NCBI RefSeq assembly: GCF_018917865.1
Contig: NZ_JAHLPM010000019.1
Location: 1 to 64,000 of the forward strand
DNA: 64,000 nucleotides
Origin: Tissierella simiarum
GTDB lineage: Bacteria > Bacillota > Clostridia > Tissierellales > Tissierellaceae
Direction: 5' to 3'
Shown here: in pieces, positions 17,462 to 26,232 of the stretch
Numbering within the stretch: the first letter of the stretch is position 1
Layout of the letters: every line of letters starts with the position of its first letter
Program-made: the position numbers and the translations under genes
Notes under the pieces: generated by a model
The model's database searches: none
Told to the model about the DNA's origin: nothing
Seen by the model: the letters and a program-made list of their open reading frames with translations, nothing else

Positions 17462-17731
17462 ATGAAAGAAAAAGATATTGTAAAAATTTTCAAGGCTCTA
17501 TCAGATAATAATAGAATAAAAATTCTATATCTCTTAAAAGAGCAGAAATCTACTTTTGGGGATATCGAAAATAATTTGCAATTAAGGCAATCAACTATTT
17601 CCCATCATATAAAGACTTTAAGAGAAGTGGGATTAATAGTAGAAGAAAAACAAGGAAGAAATAAAAGTTATTTAATCAATAAATCACAAGTTAAGATAAT
17701 CTATGATTATTTTAACAACTTAGTTAAATAA
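17462..17731 (+). CDS. ArsR-type winged-helix regulator without the CxC motif
   Basis: An 89-residue winged-helix protein, with core FKALSDNNRIKILYLLKEQ and recognition helix RQSTISHHIKTLREVGLI. The position where ArsR has CVC reads STFGDI, and the protein has no cysteine at all. If it senses arsenic it must do so differently, or it responds to another signal. It lies between the canonical arsR and acr3, 27 bp after the former. Confidence 0.78.
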   Translation: MKEKDIVKIFKALSDNNRIKILYLLKEQKSTFGDIENNLQLRQSTISHHIKTLREVGLIVEEKQGRNKSYLINKSQVKIIYDYFNNLVK

Positions 17732-17757
17732 TAATTTATATGAAAGGTGGAATTATA

Positions 17758-18822
17758 ATGGCAAAAAAAGAAATACAATCAGGTATTGGTTTTTTTGAAA
17801 GATATCTTACAGTATGGGTAGCCATATGTATGGTAATAGGGGTACTTATCGGAGTATATTTACCAGGAATACCTGAATTTTTAGGTAATTTTGAATATGC
17901 AAATGTTTCAGTACCTGTAGCAATTCTAATATGGTTAATGATTTACCCAATGATGTTAAAAGTAGATTTTCACAGTATTAAAAAGGTAGGAGAAAATCCT
18001 AAAGGACTTGTAGTTACATGGGTTTCAAACTGGCTAATTAAACCCTTTACTATGTATGGATTAGCATTGTTTTTCTTTAACGTTGTTTTTAAAAATCTTA
18101 TATCATCAGAGCTTGCAACGGAATATCTTGCGGGAGCTGTACTTTTAGGAGCTGCACCTTGCACTGCTATGGTATTTGTTTGGAGTCACTTAACTAAAGG
18201 AGATCCTGCATATACTCTTGTTCAAGTTGCTACAAATGATCTTATTATTTTAGTAGGATTTGTTCCTATAGTTGCTTTTTTATTAGGAATGAGTAATATA
18301 TCTATACCTTGGGTTACATTATTCTTATCAGTGGTTTTATTTGTAGTTATACCCTTGGCAGCAGGTGTTATTTCAAGGACAGTAATAACTAAAAATAAAG
18401 GATTAGAATACTTTGAAAACACTTTTATTCCAAAGTTTAGTAATGTAACAATAATTGGGCTATTATTAACGTTGATAATTATATTTTCTTTTCAAGGTCA
18501 AGTTATTGTTGATAATCCACTTAATATAGTATTAATAGCAATACCGCTAATTATTCAGACATTCTTAATATTTTTTATTGCTTATCTATGGGCAAAGGTT
18601 TGGAAATTGCCACATAATGTAGCTGCACCTGCAGGAATGATAGGCGCATCAAATTTCTTTGAGCTAGCAGTAGCAGTAGCAATATCACTTTTTGGATTAG
18701 GCTCTGGAGCTGCACTTGCGACTGTGGTAGGTGTTTTAGTCGAGGTACCAGTAATGCTTCAATTAGTTAAGATAGCGAATAATACAAGACATTGGTTCCC
18801 AAAGACGGTAAAAGAAGATTAG
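17758..18822 (+). CDS. acr3: ACR3-family arsenite efflux permease
   Basis: This is a membrane exporter of As(III) (and possibly Sb(III)) driven by the proton gradient. About ten membrane segments span 354 residues. The conserved cysteine lies in GAAPCTAMVFVWSH (near residue 134), followed by DPAYTLVQVATND, both diagnostic of ACR3. The ATG at 17758 has AAAGGTGG 7 bases upstream. ArsA and ArsD are encoded downstream, so ACR3 may work with the ATPase here. Confidence 0.93.
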   Translation: MAKKEIQSGIGFFERYLTVWVAICMVIGVLIGVYLPGIPEFLGNFEYANVSVPVAILIWLMIYPMMLKVDFHSIKKVGENPKGLVVTWVSNWLIKPFTMYGLALFFFNVVFKNLISSELATEYLAGAVLLGAAPCTAMVFVWSHLTKGDPAYTLVQVATNDLIILVGFVPIVAFLLGMSNISIPWVTLFLSVVLFVVIPLAAGVISRTVITKNKGLEYFENTFIPKFSNVTIIGLLLTLIIIFSFQGQVIVDNPLNIVLIAIPLIIQTFLIFFIAYLWAKVWKLPHNVAAPAGMIGASNFFELAVAVAISLFGLGSGAALATVVGVLVEVPVMLQLVKIANNTRHWFPKTVKED

Positions 18823-18888
18823 ATAATTAAATGTTGATTTTTGGCATGATATATAACAATTAATAATAACGAAATTTTTTACACTCTA

Positions 18889-18912
18889 CATGAGTATAAT
18901 CAAATATAATCA
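18889..18912 (+). promoter_or_regulatory. ArsR-like operator before arsD
   Basis: ACATGAGTATAATCAAATAT is nearly identical to the site upstream of arsR at 17026. The internal TATAAT boxes could serve as a -10. No good -35 at 17 bp is seen. Confidence 0.5.
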
Positions 18913-18934
18913 TAAAATGAAAGGATGATAGTTA

Positions 18935-19240
18935 ATGAAAATTGAATTTTTTGAACCGCCAATGTGCTGTTCAACAGGACTTTGTGGACCAAGTCCAGAT
19001 GAAAGATTAGTAAAGTTAGGTGAAAATATTGAGTTTCTAAAGAAGAAGTATGCAGGTATAATAATTGAAAGATATCAGATAACTCAACAACCCTTAAAAT
19101 TTAAAGAAAATGCAGATGTGTTTAAATTAGTTAAAAGTAGAGGAAAAGGTGTTTTGCCAGTTACTACAGTTAATGGAGAAATAATCAAGACACATGATTA
19201 TCCCACATTAGAAGAAATGGAAGAAAAAATACAAAAATAG
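18935..19240 (+). CDS. arsD: ArsD arsenic metallochaperone
   Basis: This is a 101-residue thioredoxin-fold chaperone that hands As(III) to ArsA. The vicinal cysteines and third cysteine appear in PPMCCSTGLCGPS (residues 9-21), the classical ArsD Cys12/13/18 arrangement. The distal cysteine pairs of some ArsD proteins are absent, as in many functional homologues. It lies 16 bp before arsA. Confidence 0.92.
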   Translation: MKIEFFEPPMCCSTGLCGPSPDERLVKLGENIEFLKKKYAGIIIERYQITQQPLKFKENADVFKLVKSRGKGVLPVTTVNGEIIKTHDYPTLEEMEEKIQK

Positions 19241-19256
19241 GGGGAGGTTATCTCAA

Positions 19257-21035
19257 ATGGAAACAAAGTTTATTTTCTTTTCGGGAAAAGGTGGAGTAGG
19301 TAAAACTTCTATGGCATGTACTACTGGAGTTTATCATGCTGACTTGGGGCGTAAGACTTTAATTGTAACCACCGACCCAGCTGCAAATCTATCGGATGTA
19401 TTTGAACAAGAAATAGGTCATAAGGTTACCAAAATAGATGGCATAGACAATCTTTATGCTATGGAAATAAATCCTGATAAAGCAACAGATGAATATAAGG
19501 AAAGATCTCTTGCACCTATGAGAGAACTTTTTGATGAAGAAATGTTGAAAATTGCTGAAGAACAATTAAGTGGTCCATGTACTGAAGAGATGGCTTCCTT
19601 TGATAAATTTATTGATTTTATGGAAGATGACTCCTATGACATAATTATATTCGATACTGCACCAACAGGACACACAATTAGACTTCTAGAACTTCCAGTG
19701 GATTGGAGCAAGCATATAGAAGAAAGCTCCCAAGGAAGTGGGCAAACTTGTTTAGGACCTGTAGCATTAATACAGGATAGCAAAAAGAAGTATGATGATG
19801 CTGTATCAAAGTTAAGAGATCCAAACAAAACAGAATTTATATTTGTAATGCAACCAGAACAAACATCTCTTGATGAAACTATAAGGTCTTCAAATGAATT
19901 AAAAGAGATAGGCATAAACACAACAAGTCTTATTGTAAATGGTTTTATTCCAAAACAAGAAGCTATAAATCCATTTTTTAAGTCTAGATATGATATGCAG
20001 CAAAAATATCTAGAGGAAACGAAAAGTGTATTTAAAGATATTTCAATTACCACAATGGAACTCTTCGACTCTGAATTAAAAGGAATAGAAATGTTAAGAA
20101 AAAGTGGAGAAAAGCTATTTGAAAAAGAAAAATCAAACAATATTGGTAAGTTAATTTATCCTAAAGAGAATAAAAGAAAAAATATCTTTTTTTCAGGAAA
20201 AGGTGGCGTAGGTAAAACTTCCATGGCTTGCATTACTGCTGTTCAAACTGCAAAGAAAGGTTTTAAGACTTTGCTTATGACAACAGACCCTGCTGCCCAT
20301 ATCGGAAATGTATTAGATAAACCAGTTTCTGATGAAATTACAAAAATAGATGGAGTAAATAATCTATATGCTGTAAAAATAGATCAGAAAAAGGCAACAG
20401 AAGATTACAAAAATTCAATTTTAGATGAGGCTAAGGGAAAATTTGGAGAAGATACGATTAAAGCAATGGAGGAAGAACTGAACTCTCCTTGTACAGAAGA
20501 AATGGCAGCCTTTCAAAAATTTATTCAATATGCAAGTGGTGATGAATTCGATATTATTGTCTTCGATACTGCACCTACAGGACACACATTGAGACTTTTA
20601 GAGTTACCAATGGATTGGAGTAAGCAAATTCAACTAAAGGCGGGTATTTCAACAGGTATAAGTGATGCAGATAAGCTACAAAAAGAAAGATTTGATAAAG
20701 TTATGGATATGATGAAAAATGAAGATGAAACTACATTTAGTTTCGTAATGTATCCAGAAAAAACTCCAATGATAGAAGCATATAGAGCATCTAAGGAACT
20801 AGAAGAATTTGGGATAAAGACTCAATTAGTTTCAATAAACCTAATTATTCCAGAGGAACAAGCCCAAAGCCCATTTTTTAAAAAGAGAAGAGATATGCAA
20901 CTAGCATATATTGAAGAAATAAAAGAAAAATTTGAAAATGCTAACATATTAACTATACCAATGTTTGATAAGGAAATTAAAGGAATTGATATGTTAGAAC
21001 AAATCTCAGAGGTGGTTTTTGAGGAGGAAATTTAA
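19257..21035 (+). CDS. arsA: ArsA arsenite-stimulated ATPase (two-domain)
   Basis: This is the cytosolic ATPase that energises arsenite efflux. It is a duplicated protein of 592 residues. FSGKGGVGKTSMAC occurs near residue 8 and again near 311. DTAPTGHTIRLLELP and DTAPTGHTLRLLELP are the switch signatures of the two halves. Metal-site cysteines lie in GPCTEEM and SPCTEEM, plus QTCLGP in the first half. It is translated directly after arsD, and the next gene starts one base after its stop. Confidence 0.95.
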   Translation: METKFIFFSGKGGVGKTSMACTTGVYHADLGRKTLIVTTDPAANLSDVFEQEIGHKVTKIDGIDNLYAMEINPDKATDEYKERSLAPMRELFDEEMLKIAEEQLSGPCTEEMASFDKFIDFMEDDSYDIIIFDTAPTGHTIRLLELPVDWSKHIEESSQGSGQTCLGPVALIQDSKKKYDDAVSKLRDPNKTEFIFVMQPEQTSLDETIRSSNELKEIGINTTSLIVNGFIPKQEAINPFFKSRYDMQQKYLEETKSVFKDISITTMELFDSELKGIEMLRKSGEKLFEKEKSNNIGKLIYPKENKRKNIFFSGKGGVGKTSMACITAVQTAKKGFKTLLMTTDPAAHIGNVLDKPVSDEITKIDGVNNLYAVKIDQKKATEDYKNSILDEAKGKFGEDTIKAMEEELNSPCTEEMAAFQKFIQYASGDEFDIIVFDTAPTGHTLRLLELPMDWSKQIQLKAGISTGISDADKLQKERFDKVMDMMKNEDETTFSFVMYPEKTPMIEAYRASKELEEFGIKTQLVSINLIIPEEQAQSPFFKKRRDMQLAYIEEIKEKFENANILTIPMFDKEIKGIDMLEQISEVVFEEEI

Positions 21036-21374
21036 ATGAGTGATAGCAAAGTCAAAATTGAAATATTTGGTGTAAAAGATGCTCCAGTTGGTGGAGGCTG
21101 TAGTTGTGAAGGATCTTGTGGTCCTTCTACAACTATGGATGATTTATATTCTGAATTTGTTAATTTCATAAATAAAACAAAAATAAAAGATCAGGTAGAA
21201 GTTAAATTTATAGATGTATTAGAAGATGATATTGACAAATATGAATATGTACACAAAATTTTAGATGCAAACTATGGATTACCCCTAACTGCTATTAACA
21301 ACAGAGTATGTTTTCATGGTGGAATATCTAATAATATGATTTATGATAAAATTAATGAAGAAATTAATAAGTAG
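21036..21374 (+). CDS. Cysteine-rich ArsD/thioredoxin-like protein
   Basis: This 112-residue protein has an N-terminal metal-binding-like cluster GGGCSCEGSCGPSTTMDDL (near residues 19-37) and a thioredoxin-like end with YGLPLTAINNRVCFHGGIS. It resembles a divergent ArsD or a thioredoxin-fold thiol protein. It starts immediately after the arsA stop, so it is translationally coupled and probably serves ArsA as an additional metallochaperone. Confidence 0.7.
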   Translation: MSDSKVKIEIFGVKDAPVGGGCSCEGSCGPSTTMDDLYSEFVNFINKTKIKDQVEVKFIDVLEDDIDKYEYVHKILDANYGLPLTAINNRVCFHGGISNNMIYDKINEEINK

Positions 21375-21450
21375 CTTTTAATCGAGATATTTAAAAACTA
21401 TTATATAGGCAAAATCAAATATTCTGATATAGTTATATGGAGGTGTCATT

Positions 21451-21999
21451 GTGAAGTGTTGTAATACTGGATGCTGTGGGGATATAGAAGAAAGTCAAAT
21501 TAATGAAGACGATAAAATTAAAATTGACTTTCTATATTTGGATCTAAATATCTGTAATCGATGTCAGGGAACAGATGAAGGTCTTAATGAAGCCATTGCA
21601 GATGTAGAAAAAGTATTGAAATTAACAGATAAAGAAGTAATTGTAAACAAAGTTCATATTAACAATAAAGAAATGGCCATAAAATACAAGTTTGTTAGTT
21701 CACCTACCATACGAATAAATGGAAAAGATATTCAGATGGAAGTCAGAGAATCTCTTTGTGAATCATGTGGTGAATTATGCGGTGATAATGTGGATTGTCG
21801 AGTATGGGTTTATAAAGGAAAAGAATATACTATTCCGCCAAAAGCAATGATTATTGACTCCATTCTTCATGAAGTATATGGTGATAATAAAATATTACTA
21901 GATAGTGAACATAATAAAGAAGCATATGAATTACCAGAAAATTTGAGGAACTTTTTTCAATCTGTTGAGAAAAATTATAAATTAAATAAAGATCACTAA
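21451..21999 (+). CDS. DUF2703 cysteine-rich protein of ars operons
   Basis: A 182-residue protein starting at GTG behind GGAGGTG. It has several CC/CxxC groups: MKCCNTGCCGD at the start, NICNRCQGTDEG near residue 33, and ESLCESCGELCGDNVDCR near 105. The core (LYLDLNICNRCQGT, FVSSPTIRINGKDI) resembles DUF2703, a thioredoxin-like domain found beside arsenic genes. It probably binds or reduces arsenic-thiol species; activity unknown. Confidence 0.78.
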   Translation: MKCCNTGCCGDIEESQINEDDKIKIDFLYLDLNICNRCQGTDEGLNEAIADVEKVLKLTDKEVIVNKVHINNKEMAIKYKFVSSPTIRINGKDIQMEVRESLCESCGELCGDNVDCRVWVYKGKEYTIPPKAMIIDSILHEVYGDNKILLDSEHNKEAYELPENLRNFFQSVEKNYKLNKDH

Positions 22000-22016
22000 A
22001 TAGAAAGGATGATGAT

Positions 22017-22427
22017 ATGAAACCTAAGGTAGCATTTATATGTGTTCACAACTCATGTAGATCTCAAATGGCAGAAGCATTAGGAAGGTTATTTGCATTA
22101 GATATTTTTGACTCATACTCCGCAGGGACAGAAACTAAGCCTGAAATTAATCAAGATGCAGTAAGAATTATAAAGGATATATATGATGTTGATATGAATA
22201 AGACTCAGAAATCTAAGTTGCTAAATGATATACCAGAAGTTGATATAGTTATAAAAATGGGTTGTAATGTTGTTTGTCCTTTTTTACCTTCAAAACATGA
22301 AGAAGATTGGGGATTAGAAGACCCTACGGGCAAAAGTGATGAAGAGTTTATAAAAACAGCTAAGATAATTGAGGATAAGGTAAAGAATTTAGTAGAAAGA
22401 ATTAAAAATAATGAAATAGAACTATAA
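22017..22427 (+). CDS. arsC: Arsenate reductase, low-molecular-weight phosphatase type
   Basis: This enzyme reduces As(V) to As(III) for export. The phosphatase-like loop CVHNSCRSQ (Cx5R, residues 9-17) begins with the nucleophilic cysteine, and KMGCNVVCPFLP (near 80-91) carries the two resolving cysteines of the thioredoxin-dependent family. EDPTGKSDEEF holds the general-acid aspartate. At 136 residues it has the expected length. AAAGGATG precedes the ATG. It ends the ars transcript, with a terminator following. Confidence 0.93.
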   Translation: MKPKVAFICVHNSCRSQMAEALGRLFALDIFDSYSAGTETKPEINQDAVRIIKDIYDVDMNKTQKSKLLNDIPEVDIVIKMGCNVVCPFLPSKHEEDWGLEDPTGKSDEEFIKTAKIIEDKVKNLVERIKNNEIEL

Positions 22428-22432
22428 TACAG

Positions 22433-22463
22433 ATGGGCTAGCTTATGCTGGCTCTTTTTGTTT
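22433..22463 (+). terminator. Terminator after arsC
   Basis: GGGCTAGC pairs imperfectly with GCTGGCTC (G-U pairs) and is followed by TTTTTGTTT. Confidence 0.55.
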
Positions 22464-22508
22464 ATAAAATGTTCTTGATTTTTAATTATTAAATTTCATA
22501 TGAGACTA

Positions 22509-22569
22509 TTGACATTTATTTATAATAGAGTTAATATACTTATATAGACATATGCTCATATGGGCATAT
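22509..22569 (+). promoter_or_regulatory. Promoter and palindromic operator of the second ars operon
   Basis: TTGACA at 22509-22514 and TAATAT at 22532-22537 have a 17-bp spacer. A palindrome, ATATGC-N8-GCATAT, at 22550-22569 lies just downstream of the start region, a good repressor position. The ArsR encoded at 23567 is the natural candidate. Confidence 0.65.
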
Positions 22570-22608
22570 AGACATTATGTTAGAATTAAATTACAAGGAG
22601 GTAAAATA

Positions 22609-23541
22609 ATGAAAAATAGAACAAAATTATATTTACTTACAGGTTTCTTAGGTGCTGGAAAAACAACCTTTCTAACCAACGTTCTTAATGACTTAACAGG
22701 AAATAAAGTAGCAGTAATAATGAATGAATTTGGGAAGGTAGGCATAGATGGGACCATAATCCAAAAGGAAGGAATGGAACTTGTAGAAATAAATAGAGGC
22801 TCAATATTCTGCTCCTGTCTGCAACTTAACTTTGTATCCGCTTTAACAGAGATGGCGGATAGAAACATGGAATATGTTTTCGTTGAAAGCTCAGGACTTG
22901 CGGATCCATCAAATATAGGAGAATTTTTAGAAGCTGTAGAAATGGTAAAAGGTGAGGTATATAACTACAGTGGGGCAATTTGTATAGTAGATGGAGTTAA
23001 CTTTTTAGAACAGGTAGAAGATATAGAAACAGTTGAAAGACAACTCAAATTTTGTCATTTAGTAATTATCTCTAAAGTAGACTTGATAGATGATAATAAA
23101 TTAAGTAAGGTTAAGGCAAAAATTAGAGAAATAAATGATAAAGCAGATATTGTTGAATCTATAAATGGAAAGATAGATTATAATTTCTTAGAAAGAGACC
23201 TTATGGAAAAACAGTGGATAAAATCAGAGGATACTACTAATACTCCTGAAAACAAGCCAAAGACATTAACCCTAACTTATGATGGAGATTTGACTAAAGA
23301 AAGACTTTCTCAGTTTTTAGATATTATAAAAAAGGATAGTTATAGAATAAAAGGATTCTTTAAATTAGAAGATGGATGGAATCAAGTAGATGTTGTTAAT
23401 AAGATAATTGACTATAAACCAACTGATAAAGGAGAAAATGTATCTGAATTGGTAATAATATCTAAAATAGGACCTCAGATAATTAGACCTATATTTAATG
23501 CTTGGGAAGAAGTAGTAGGTAAAGAAATGAAATTAAGATAA
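22609..23541 (+). CDS. G3E-family GTPase (CobW/metallochaperone-like)
   Basis: A 310-residue GTPase with Walker A GFLGAGKTTF (residues 11-20), MNEFGKVGIDG, a Cys pair in GSIFCSC (near 63-69, a variant of the family CxCC), ESSGLADP (Walker B/switch region) and SKVDLI (base recognition). A shorter CobW C-terminal domain follows. G3E proteins load metal ions or cofactors; this one heads an operon with ArsR and a permease, so delivery to or from the permease is possible. The ATG at 22609 has AAGGAGG upstream. Confidence 0.82.
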   Translation: MKNRTKLYLLTGFLGAGKTTFLTNVLNDLTGNKVAVIMNEFGKVGIDGTIIQKEGMELVEINRGSIFCSCLQLNFVSALTEMADRNMEYVFVESSGLADPSNIGEFLEAVEMVKGEVYNYSGAICIVDGVNFLEQVEDIETVERQLKFCHLVIISKVDLIDDNKLSKVKAKIREINDKADIVESINGKIDYNFLERDLMEKQWIKSEDTTNTPENKPKTLTLTYDGDLTKERLSQFLDIIKKDSYRIKGFFKLEDGWNQVDVVNKIIDYKPTDKGENVSELVIISKIGPQIIRPIFNAWEEVVGKEMKLR

Positions 23542-23566
23542 AGGGTTTTATAGAGAGGATGTAAAT

Positions 23567-23914
23567 ATGTATAAACTAACGAATTATTTTAAATTACTGT
23601 CTGATGAAACAAGGCTAAGGATTATGGTGCTTTTATTTCACAATGAGTTTTGTGTATGTCAGATAACAGGAATAACAGGAATATCGCAACCGAATGTATC
23701 AAAACATTTAGCTAGACTTAGAGATATGGGACTAGTAAAAGATGAGAGAAAAGAACAATACACTTTTTATTCACTGAATATTGAAGAAAAATTATTTGAA
23801 GATATACTCGAAAAAATAGTTTCTAATGTAAAAGATTATCCAATTCTAAAATCTGATATAGAGAAAAGTAAAGCTGCAGCAAAGTATATTGAATTAACAA
23901 GTATGAATAAATAA
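23567..23914 (+). CDS. ArsR-family metalloregulator (second operon)
   Basis: A 115-residue winged-helix repressor with metal-site motif EFCVCQI (near residues 27-33) and recognition helix SQPNVSKHLARLRDMG. It lies between the GTPase and a second ArsP-like permease and probably binds the 22550-22569 palindrome. It is more similar to the regulator at 17069 than to the cysteine-free one at 17462. Confidence 0.86.
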   Translation: MYKLTNYFKLLSDETRLRIMVLLFHNEFCVCQITGITGISQPNVSKHLARLRDMGLVKDERKEQYTFYSLNIEEKLFEDILEKIVSNVKDYPILKSDIEKSKAAAKYIELTSMNK

Positions 23915-23931
23915 AATAGGCGGTGATTTTT

Positions 23932-24948
23932 ATGAATGTTATATCAACAATATTTAGTTGGTTAAATGCCCAACTTTTAAAAATGCAATGGCTTTGGGAC
24001 TTGGTAGAGTTGTTGGTGGAAAAGGTATTTGGACTATCTATGGACAGTAGAATAGGAGGAAGTGTTCACTTCTTCATCTATGATGTTATAAAGATTTTCA
24101 TTCTATTATCTGTACTTATATTCATGATATCTTATATCCAAAGTTATTTTCCACCTGAAAAAACTAGAAAAATACTGGGTAGATTTAAAGGGATAAAAGG
24201 AAATATTTTGGGTGCATTGTTAGGAACAGTAACACCTTTTTGTAGCTGTTCTAGTATACCTATATTTATAGGATTTACTTCAGCGGGATTGCCACTTGGA
24301 GTTACATTTTCCTTTTTAATATCTTCACCTATGGTAGATATCGCCTCTTTACTATTACTGATGTCTTTCTTTGGTGCGAAGATAGCTATAGCTTATGTAG
24401 TTGTAGGTTTGATACTTGCAGTTATTGGTGGAACTATTATTGAGAAGTTAGGTATGGAAAAACACATTGAAGATTATGTATGGGGAGCACAAAATGCTGA
24501 TATTGAAGCTGATGAAATGACTCGTAAAGAAAGAATAGATTTTTCTAAAGAACAAGTTAAGGATATATTTAAGCAGGTTTGGTTATATGTTTTACTTGGA
24601 GTTGGTATTGGAGCAGCTATTCATAACTGGATTCCACAATCATTTATAGAAAAAGTTTTAGGACAAAACAATCCGTTTTCTGTTTTAATAGCGACATTTA
24701 TTGGAATACCAATATATGCAGATATATTTGGAACTATTCCAATAGCAGAAGCTTTAGTTGCTAAAGGAGTTGGTATTGGTACAGTATTGGCATTTATGAT
24801 GGGAGTAACTACATTATCACTTCCTTCTATAACAATGTTAAGTAAGGTAGTAAAACCAAAGCTACTAGGAACATTTATAGTAATTGTAACAATAGGAATA
24901 CTAATTATAGGATATTCATTTAATGCTTTATCATTTCTATTTATATAA
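23932..24948 (+). CDS. ArsP/SO_0444-family permease (second copy)
   Basis: This 338-residue polytopic permease has the PF03773 hallmark GTVTPFCSCSSIPIFIGFTS (near residues 97-116) and GIPIYADIFGTIPIAEAL in the second half. It is a paralogue of the leftward permease at 14995. I chose the ATG at 23932 (MNVIST) with GGCGGTGA upstream; a GTG three codons earlier is open. The cognate substrate may be an organoarsenical or another thiophilic species. A small redox protein follows 17 bp later. Confidence 0.86.
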   Translation: MNVISTIFSWLNAQLLKMQWLWDLVELLVEKVFGLSMDSRIGGSVHFFIYDVIKIFILLSVLIFMISYIQSYFPPEKTRKILGRFKGIKGNILGALLGTVTPFCSCSSIPIFIGFTSAGLPLGVTFSFLISSPMVDIASLLLLMSFFGAKIAIAYVVVGLILAVIGGTIIEKLGMEKHIEDYVWGAQNADIEADEMTRKERIDFSKEQVKDIFKQVWLYVLLGVGIGAAIHNWIPQSFIEKVLGQNNPFSVLIATFIGIPIYADIFGTIPIAEALVAKGVGIGTVLAFMMGVTTLSLPSITMLSKVVKPKLLGTFIVIVTIGILIIGYSFNALSFLFI

Positions 24949-24965
24949 ATAAGGAGGAATATAAA

Positions 24966-25199
24966 ATGATAATTAAAATATTAGGTACAGGATGTAGCAA
25001 ATGTAATAAACTAGAGGAAAATACAAAATTAGCTGTAGGAGAACTGGGAGTCAATGCTTCTATAGAAAAGGTAACTGATTTTAAGGAAATAATGAAATAT
25101 GGAGTTATGCAAACTCCTACTCTTGTAGTTGATGAAAAAGTCAAGGCTATTGGTAAAATTCCATCTATAGAAGAAATAAAAAAAATATTAACAAAATAA
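24966..25199 (+). CDS. Small thioredoxin-like protein (TM0996/MTH895 family)
   Basis: A 77-residue thioredoxin fold with a redox CSKC motif in LGTGCSKCNKLEEN (residues 6-19) and the cis-proline segment MQTPTLVVDEK. Small proteins of this family often follow SO_0444-type permeases and probably reduce the cysteines or the transported thiol species. AAGGAGG precedes the ATG. Confidence 0.85.
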   Translation: MIIKILGTGCSKCNKLEENTKLAVGELGVNASIEKVTDFKEIMKYGVMQTPTLVVDEKVKAIGKIPSIEEIKKILTK

Positions 25200-25254
25200 A
25201 GATAGCCCAAATATCTTCATACTGTACAAATCATTTTTAAAGGGGGCAATCAAG

Positions 25255-25968
25255 ATGAAGCCAATTATTGGTATACTAGCTACTAATTGTGAAGGTACTC
25301 AGGGTAACTATATACGGGCTGTTGAAAGAGCTGGTGGTTGTCCAGTTGTGCTTAGCAGGGTGGAAAACCTGAGTAATATTAAATCAATTATTCAAATAAT
25401 TGATGGTATAATTTTTACTGGTGGAACGGATATAAATCCACTTAATTATGAAGAAATGCCTTATGCAGGGTTAGAATTAGTGGATCCTGCTAGGGATAAC
25501 TTTGAGATTGATTTAGCTAAATCAATCTTATTAGATACAGATATTCCAGTTTTGGGAATATGTAGAGGAATGCAGGTTTTAAATGTGGCTACAGGAGGAA
25601 GCTTATATCAAGATTTATTAAGTCAGAAAGTTACAGAGTTTAATCACTTATTAACAGAAGTTTTTCCCAGAGATGAGCTTAGTCATATAGTTAATGTTAC
25701 TAACCCTTCAAAACTATATGATATTTTCCAAGTAGATAAAATAGCTGTGAATAGTTTTCATCATCAAGGAATAAAGACAGTAGGAGAAACATTTGAAGCA
25801 ACAATGATATCTGAAGACAATATAATAGAAGCAATAGAAATGAAGGGGAATCGATTTGTTGTTGGAGTACAATGGCATCCAGAGATGTTATTAGAAAGGT
25901 ATCCCCAATATTTAAAACTATTTACATCCTTTCTTGAATATTGCCACAAAGAAGGAATCAAAGTATAA
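25255..25968 (+). CDS. Class I glutamine amidotransferase, peptidase C26 (gamma-glutamyl hydrolase-like)
   Basis: This hydrolase cleaves gamma-glutamyl amides. The nucleophile lies in LGICRGMQVLN (near residue 101), and the catalytic His-Glu in GVQWHPEM (near 204-211). The N-terminus PIIGILATN and the DGIIFTGGTDINP block are typical of the PuuD/gamma-Glu-GABA hydrolase group. Length 237 residues. It lies in the arsenic region on the same strand, 55 bp after the redox protein, so a gamma-glutamyl arsenic or thiol conjugate is a possible substrate; this is speculation. Confidence 0.85.
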   Translation: MKPIIGILATNCEGTQGNYIRAVERAGGCPVVLSRVENLSNIKSIIQIIDGIIFTGGTDINPLNYEEMPYAGLELVDPARDNFEIDLAKSILLDTDIPVLGICRGMQVLNVATGGSLYQDLLSQKVTEFNHLLTEVFPRDELSHIVNVTNPSKLYDIFQVDKIAVNSFHHQGIKTVGETFEATMISEDNIIEAIEMKGNRFVVGVQWHPEMLLERYPQYLKLFTSFLEYCHKEGIKV

Positions 25969-25994
25969 TGTACCATACTTTGATTTCCTTTTTG
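25952..25994 (+). terminator. Terminator overlapping the end of the C26 gene
   Basis: A stem of about 15 bp (AAGGAATCAAAGTAT with ATACTTTGATTTCCTT) starts inside the last codons of the gene and is followed by TTTTTG. Confidence 0.78.
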
Positions 25995-26177
25995 TAAAAT
26001 ATAAAAGGTTTATTATATTTTTATATATTTTATTTCTTAATTAATATTATTTAATAAATTGTATAAGATAGAAAGAATATTTTATTCTGAAAAGATGGTA
26101 TTATAATTATCTATATTGATGAAGTTCTATATTAAAAAAATCAATAATAATAGCATAATAAACTTATGTCTTTCATA

Positions 26178-26206
26178 TTGACTTTTTATATAAATTAAAA
26201 TAGCAT
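26178..26206 (+). promoter_or_regulatory. Promoter of the C_GCAxxG_C_C gene
   Basis: TTGACT at 26178-26183 and TAGCAT at 26201-26206 have a 17-bp spacer, 27 bp before the ATG. Confidence 0.45.
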
Positions 26207-26232
26207 TAAAGTAAATAAGGAGGAGAAGATAA

